Shown here in pieces: positions 1 through 64,000 of a stretch of 64,000 nt of DNA; position 1 is the stretch's first letter; each line of letters begins with the position of its first letter. A program made the translations under genes and the position numbers. Origin of the DNA: Macrobrachium rosenbergii (taxonomy: Eukaryota; Arthropoda; Malacostraca; Decapoda; Palaemonidae). The stretch lies in assembly GCF_040412425.1 (NCBI RefSeq), contig NC_089782.1:43559822-43623821 (forward strand). The letters are read 5' to 3'. Under the pieces are notes generated by a model. The model was not told where the DNA came from. It did not search any database and saw nothing but the letters and a program-made list of their open reading frames with translations.

Positions 1-263
1 AGCTCCGCGCCTGTTTTTACCTTTTCAACTGTTTTTTTTCTACACTTTTAGGGGTTCCGGTACTGGCGGTGCATCTGTTTGTTGTTGGCCAAGTGGAATG
101 TCCCTCCGCCATGTTTAGTACTTGCCCCGGGGTGGTTGGGTACCCATACGTTAACAAGTTATTGCACTTGCTGGACGGGATATGAACCGTTCGAAACAGA
201 CGTACCCATGCTCTGTCTTGTGAAGATCATATATGGAAACCCCTTGTTAGATGGACTTCAGGG

Positions 264-620
264 GTTAATTACAGGTTAATTACACTCAAGCGCCAAAAAT
301 TAAAGGTAAATTCATAATTAGCAACCAAAAAACTGTAGAAAAAGTTAAGTTAGAAGGCAGTCGCCGCCACGGAGCTACTATATAGTTCCACCCCACTTTT
401 TACCAAAAGTTCCCCTATAACACTGCGCATGCACTGTAGCATTCCAGGATAGCCAGCACACTAAAACATAATCAATTTTAAAATTAATTACAGATTAATT
501 ACATTTGACTGACAAAAAAAAATGTTAAAATCTTGATAAGCAACCAAAATACTATAGGTAAAGTAAATTTTAAAGGAAATACTCAATGCGGAGCTAATGC
601 TTAGTTCTACCAGGTATTGT
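264..620. repeat. diverged direct duplication, period ~220 bp
   Basis: The stretch beginning ttaattacaggttaattaca near 264 recurs near 483 (ttaattacagattaattaca), and both continue with gcaaccaaaa and a ggagcta motif. The copies differ by many substitutions. The rest of 1-1100 shows no gene. Confidence 0.5.
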
Positions 621-1124
621 TGTCTGACAGGCTAAGCCTGTAAGTAAAATAAAATTTTGACATTTTATGTTTTTTCCCAATTAGGAAGGGGAGGGGAGAG
701 AAAATGACTGCAGATGAGTGAAAAACAAGGATAAGGATACAGTAGGCCTATCCTAACCTTCCTAACAAAACCTAACTAGGATGGTTGCCCTACCTGAATA
801 CAGGCTGATCAGTCCTTATTTAACCAGAGCTTAAAAGTATAGTTTCTCCACAGTTCCCCATCTTCATTAGATGTGGGTTTATTGAACTAACTGCCAGACT
901 AGAGGTTGTTAACCACAGGCAACACTTGAAAGGTTAACACTTGCTGTCTTGCTCCCAAGAATTTTGTTGATCTCACCAGTTATGACCTTTACTCCACTAA
1001 TTTCAATATCACTTACTGTACTTCTCTTTGTATGATTAATTCATTTCCTATAGTTTAGGGTTGTAACGCTCCTTATGTTCCATCTTTTGAACCCTTTTGT
1101 AAACTTCTCCCTTTGAACCCTTTT

Positions 1125-1463
1125 TTATATATTATCACTTGAAATTTTGAGTTCCACCATGTCAGGACCAAATCTAGTCATCAGCTGGAAGGCTTTGCAG
1201 TTCAAAATATCATATAGGAAGACTTCTCCTCTAGAGTCTTTCTGAAAGTAAGTTTTGTTTTCTCTAATGTACTGCCACAGAGTTGTTGTGGCCTGAGGGG
1301 TCTTGCCCTTGAATACTTTTGCATAATTATAAGCATAAAAGGGAGCAAACCAAGTGATAAAATTTCCTTGATGTAGGGATATTAAGTACATAGAACCACA
1401 TATGATTAACAATTGAGGAGTCATAGTAGCAGTGTGCTGTACATCTGCTCTGATGCTTCCCAA
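1125..1463 (-). other. unidentified open segment
   Basis: An open minus-strand frame of about 115 codons (no ATG at its start; an in-frame TAA lies just upstream) reads like globular protein, with stretches such as FITWFAPFYAYNYAKVF and TLWQYIRENKTYF. I do not recognise it. It has no obvious splice partners and lies beyond the 3' end of the SPATA1-like gene near retrotransposon debris. A decayed transposon protein or a stray exon of a downstream gene are both possible. Confidence 0.25.
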
Positions 1464-1869
1464 ATATTTATCAATTTATGTACTCTGCAGATAGCAGGTT
1501 TAACAGATTGATATAGGAAAAAGTATACAACTTGCTTCCTATAATTTTCATTATTGGGTAATGATCTAGCAAACAATGGACAATATCTCATATTATCACT
1601 TAAAGAAAGTAAGGATGTTGGACATTAAGAAAAGGAAGCCCACACATTTTCGAGTTCAGACAGACATTGTCAGGCACTGTATTGACCTTGCAAATTCTAG
1701 TTGCTTTACTGAATTTGACTAGCAAACATTGAATGCCTGCCGTACAAGTAACCTTGCAGCAATTATTATTCCAACTAACAATAGTCCACCCTTGCAAAGA
1801 TCACCTCAAAGGAACCTTTAACAGCAGGTCCATTGCTGCAGACACTGTTCATAGAAAAATGTAATTGCT

Positions 1870-2515
1870 TAAATGCAGAGCTCAGTCCTGTCATGCAGTA
1901 AAGGTAGCCATGGATCAGCCTTGGTTATCCTTTGTTTCTTCAGTAAACAGTAGGACACCACCATCTACTGTTTGCAGGAAAGTTAGAAAGATAGCAGGAA
2001 ATTTTGTCTCAAATCCACCACTGCTTCTAAAAGTGGATGGTCAGTTAATGACCATCCACTATAGTGCATACAAGGAGAATAGTGGTTTGGCTAAACACAT
2101 ATCAAGCATATCATATGCAAGTTCGACATTGATTTAGGTCACTAGTATAGTGCCGTTATGGACAGAAACCACTAGATTTTAAAACAGGAAGGGAGGAAGC
2201 TTAACATGATAAGTCATGTATTCAGACGCTAAATTCTGAATTTTAAGATTTTAGGTATTATATTATAGAATTTAGTATAATTCTGATTACCTGCAAGTCT
2301 GGTGACTAGTTACTATTTGCTCTTTTTAAAAATCTAGGAGGGATAGATTTTTAACACCAACAGGTTGTAGTGACATCTTTTCTGTATAAGGTGATGGAAA
2401 AGATGGTCACTACACGGCTGGTGCGATTCTTGGAGAAGAGAGGCATTTTGTCTTCCTTCATATTTGGTTTTAGGAGAATGCACTCAATTGATGTGTTGAT
2501 TTGGCCTGTAATTTA
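1870..2515 (+). mobile_element. remnant of a jockey-like non-LTR retrotransposon
   Basis: Two plus-strand pieces read like the endonuclease-RT linker and the start of the reverse transcriptase of jockey-type elements. The first (about 1880-2080) has WLSFVSSVNSRTPPSTVCRKVRKI and LLLKVDGQL (shown split: WLSFVSSVNSRTP, PSTVCRKVRKI). The second (2382-2509) has YKVMEKMVTTRLVRFLEKRG followed by FGFRR, matching RT motifs 1-2 with the usual KxMEKMVNxRL core. Stops and frame changes separate them, so the copy is dead. It lies downstream of the SPATA1-like gene. Confidence 0.55.
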
Positions 2516-2519
2516 TGCA

Positions 2520-4360
2520 GTCACCACTTGAATGCCACTTCAGAAAAAAAACCATTATTACCTAATTCCCAGTAATCTGGAAAAAAAACACTATTGTAGC
2601 CCCTTATCAGGTGCTTTTGTGGATCTACCCTTCAGAAGTCACAAAATCTGATAAGCAACAAAGAACTTATTATATAGCCTCTACTTGAGCATTCAAGTTA
2701 TCCCACAGTCAATAGTGATTTTTTAAAATCCCAAGCCAAATCTAACTTTATTTAAAATGTACCATGCTTAAAATGGCTGTTTGGTAAAAAAAAAAAAAAT
2801 CATATAGCTGATGAGGAAAAGTAGGGGTTTGTTAACTTGAAAAGAACCCCAGACATCTTTTAAAAGGGGACAAGTATTTTATGACAACAGTAAAATTTGT
2901 GGGGATTTCCTCCACCCAAACAACCAGCATTATCCAGGATGTTTTCATCCTTTTAATAAAAACCCTATTCCCAAAAGCCCAATGGTGTTGCTCAGCTTTG
3001 TCCGTAGGGCACTTCTAAGTTTCCATCAGTAGTCTATAGGGAAGGGGTAGATGTAGTTGATCCGTTGGTGAAGGATTGTGTCTTGATACATTACAGATGA
3101 GGCTGACTTACCTATTGTAGATGTTTTCAGATTATCATCACATTTCTCAGTAAATATTTAAACAACAGATAACTGTCCGTTGACATGGATTCTTGAGGAC
3201 GTTGTGTAAATGGAAATCATTGAAATAGACCATAATTTCCTCATAAAAATTAATGGTAATAAAAGGGTTAGGTTCTGAGACAGTGGAAAAATCTTCCCTT
3301 TTTTGGGGGATTTGACAAGGAAATATTATGTGAACATCATTATCACCTTACCTTCATTCCCATCCAATTTTGTGCTACTGGTTCAGGTGATGACTCCACA
3401 ATTACCCATGTGTATAAAACGTGGTATAAGGGGAGGGGGTTAAGTTCAGAGGTGTGGGAAATTCATGAAAACATGTAGTATTAAGAAACCATGTAAAATT
3501 AATGTTATCTGTATATCTTTCTTACTGACCTTCAGCAAAGTTTTGGTGGTTCAAAAAGGTGTGATTTAGTTACCATATATTAAACTTGGTTGTTTATCAA
3601 GGTTGGGCATTAGTGCAGGTCTTGGTTCCAGTATTGTATTCACCTTGATGTAGAATGAGTGATAATTTCTGTCAGTATTTAGTCTTTTCAAGGGATATAC
3701 TGTAGGTTTGCATTAAAGTTATCATTTTCAGTGAAAATTCTTGTTCTGTTGCTTCCCATTTGGCCCTTGGGGGCATATCACTTACAGCTTGCCTTGTGTG
3801 GCATGCACTAGAATACGGTAGCTTTCCTTCAGCCCCTATCTACAAGCGTTCTGCTTTCCACTTTCCATTTCTCATCCATCCCTTTTAGTATTTCCATCCT
3901 GGCTACCAAACTTCATCTTTTAGCATTCTTTATTCTTGTGTGAATACAAACTTTAGGCAAGCCATGCAAGACTCTTGGATGGAACTCAATAGTGTCTCCA
4001 ATCCACTGTTTAGTTTTTTGTTAGTGGCACTGACAAAGTAATCTGTTCAATCCACAATTTATTTTTATATTAGTGGCACTGACAGTGTTCTGATTGGCCA
4101 AGATGCTTGTTGCTCTGGCACACTGATTGGCAGATTAAAAAAAACTCAGATTTTGGCCTCAACTGTTGTTGAAATTTGTTGACATTGTCAGTCTAGTTAT
4201 AGAAATATGAGAGATCTTATCAACTGGAGACAATCAGAAGATTGATGGAATTCCAGAGCTGACATGCCATGCTGATCAGTAACACTAGATACAAGGCAGG
4301 CTTAGCATTAAAGTACTGTACCTAGAAGTAACAGAAGATCCCTTTTGATTAGGAGACTGT
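2520..4360. other. no gene seen; AT-rich intergenic sequence
   Basis: No convincing open frame or RNA gene. A short phrase, tagtggcactgacaa or tagtggcactgacag, occurs at ~4023 and ~4072, hinting at another old duplication. Confidence 0.5.
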
Positions 4361-4362
4361 GC

Positions 4363-4668
4363 CATACCTTCTGTATATTCATCAAGTGGCAAGAAATAAA
4401 GGTAGACACATTTAACCATGGAATTGGTAACTATGCCTTTGGGTCATACTCAGAAGCAAGACACCGAACATTGAGAAAACTTCTAAGTACGACCTGGGTT
4501 CAGCTCAGTATTGCATACCTTCTGTATATTCATCATGTGACAATAAATAAAGGTATATACATTTAACCATGGAATTGGTAACTATGCCTTTGGGTCATAC
4601 TCAGAAGCAAGACACCGAACATTGAGAAAACTTCTAAATAGGACCTGGGCTCGGTTCAATATTGCAGA
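4363..4668 (+). repeat. tandem duplication, period 151 bp
   Basis: The unit beginning cataccttctgtatattcat at 4363 is repeated from 4514 with a few substitutions, including the run ccatggaattggtaactatg and agcaagacaccgaacattga. The 73-codon frame across it is a by-product. Confidence 0.85.
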
Positions 4669-4944
4669 GAGAATTAAAAATATAAAAGCTGAGCACTAAT
4701 AAATTAAACTACTGAAGATAAAATCAGCTTAGAAAATGTGGATACTTGGTTTAAAAGCAGTCATATAACCCTTTTATTTTTCCCTCCTCTTTTATATGAT
4801 ACTGGCACTGACAAGGGGAAGAGCCATTGAATATTGGGATTAGGTTTCTTATCCCACTGACATTATGCCATTAGTGTTTTGCACTTAATGGTGTTCACCT
4901 GAGTATGAACAGGTCAACTTCAGTTGTGTTAAACTGATACTCTT

Positions 4945-5999
4945 ACATAAGAAAGTTTACATGTTTTATTCTGAATATTTTGAATATAATTTTATTAACA
5001 AATATCGTCACTGGACAAATGTGTTCCATTAGCACAATATTTTCAAAATCTTAAGTACAGTTTTTAAGTATATCTGATATGTATTTTTAATTATACTCCT
5101 CTCTGTACATATGGCTATTTTTTACAATGCAGTATATTTAATTCCTATAGTATGTACACAAGGTTGTATTTTACAGTTATATGATAATACGTAAACAATC
5201 TCAAATATCCTTATGTTTTCTTTCCACATAAAGTTCATTGCAACAAAATAATGATATGTACATAGGTGAATTCCAGCTTGGTTACCCATAGGGTGAAAAA
5301 TTATGCAAAGAACAAATTGAAATATGAGTATCATAACATACAAATTAAACTGTACAGCCCTCCCATATTTCCCATATTACTGTACTTTCCTCCAGAAGCT
5401 GAAGTAGACACTGCAACATGATAACCATCAGTACTGTACAGTTGCTTGGAAAAATTGTCTGCTTATACAGGGCTAGTAATGCATTAAATGTCATTGAAAC
5501 TATACATACACGAAGATATTCTATCTAGCTACAGTTCTTTATGTAAGGCACCAAGAGGTTCTAAGATTTCCAATATAATTTTGCACTCTTCCTTTTTCAT
5601 TATGATCAACACCATGGAATTATCCATTTCTAATTACCATGAGCTTTGAATTGCCTCATTTTTGTTTAAAAACATTATCAGATTAATACTTTCTCATCTG
5701 TCCAACAATGGTAATCCCTACTTTTGTAAATGTATTGATTGTTTTGCCTTGTTTTTAATACTTTCAGTGCAATACTTATGAACTGGTTTCAATACCAGTT
5801 TTCAGACTCTTCCCTCAGGGACTCAAAGGAAGCCTGTTATTGTTATGGCCCATATGAACAGTTTCGCACTTTATGTCTTATATTAAAACAAAAGTACAAA
5901 CTTCTTCCTCAACAACTCAATGCAAGGAAGTTAGGGGTTAATAGCTTCTGCATAGAAGCCAGAGAGCACCATTTATGGATTCATTTCTGGTCTCTTAAG
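4945..5999 (-). other. probable 3' UTR and flank of the SPATA1-like gene
   Basis: Below the stop codon the sequence is AT-rich with no open frame worth calling. On the minus strand, canonical AATAAA signals occur at 4991-4996 and 4965-4970, about 1 kb after the stop; I found none closer. This suggests a 3' UTR of roughly 1.0 kb, but ATTAAA-type variants nearer the stop cannot be excluded. Confidence 0.35.
4965..4996 (-). promoter_or_regulatory. candidate poly(A) signals (two AATAAA)
   Basis: Two AATAAA hexamers on the minus strand, 26 bp apart, are the first canonical ones downstream of the SPATA1-like stop codon. AT-rich sequence makes chance hits common. Confidence 0.3.

Positions 6000-64000
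<58,001 letters not shown>

Overview
This is animal nuclear DNA, most likely from a decapod crustacean (shrimp, prawn or crayfish). The grounds are very heavy AT, CT/GA, GT and AAT microsatellites, a ~300-bp SINE-like repeat present six times, a ~400-bp repeat with inverted ends present three times, and long introns. I recall the repeat families from decapod genomic DNA but could not search for them, so the taxon is an inference. Nothing here is bacterial: there are no operons, ribosome sites or CRISPR.

The one protein-coding gene I can support lies on the minus strand and fills nearly the whole window (stop codon at 6000-6002, open at the right edge). I assembled 11 coding exons from splice sites: 63957-64000 (partial), 53944-54165, 40760-41066, 38056-39895, 35060-35259, 13932-14092, 12508-12811, 9953-10074, 9355-9528, 8374-8472 and 6000-6143. 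Every junction keeps phase, giving 1204 codons plus stop without the first exon(s). The N-terminal domain and the C-terminal coiled coil resemble vertebrate SPATA1 (spermatogenesis-associated protein 1). The middle is different: one 1840-bp exon encodes a very long, charged, low-complexity segment with an Asp-Arg repeat tract. A twelfth, 45-bp in-frame candidate cassette exon (31678-31722) sits alone in the ~21-kb intron. One intron has a GC donor.

The rest is intron and 3' flank filled with repeats. From left to right: jockey-like retrotransposon remnants (1.9-2.5 kb); local duplications (0.3-7.6 kb); SINE-like copies around 11.4-13.9 kb, with tandem duplications on both sides of exon 13932-14092; long AT/CT/GA tracts; a 42-bp minisatellite (15.4 kb); a 29-bp minisatellite of about 60 units (29.1-30.9 kb); a 40-bp minisatellite (33.9 kb); a palindromic MITE with an 8-bp target duplication (37.0 kb); a dead retrotransposon with a restriction-like endonuclease (44.3-45.6 kb); a diverged tandem duplication holding a filled and an empty SINE site (50-51.7 kb); a dead RTE-type element bounded by a 13-bp target duplication (51.8-53.5 kb); a ~0.86-kb palindrome (57.0-57.9 kb); and tRNA-derived SINE-like copies whose 3' ends run into AT arrays.

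Most long open frames in the window are artefacts of these repeats. No complete mobile element, rRNA or convincing functional tRNA gene was seen.
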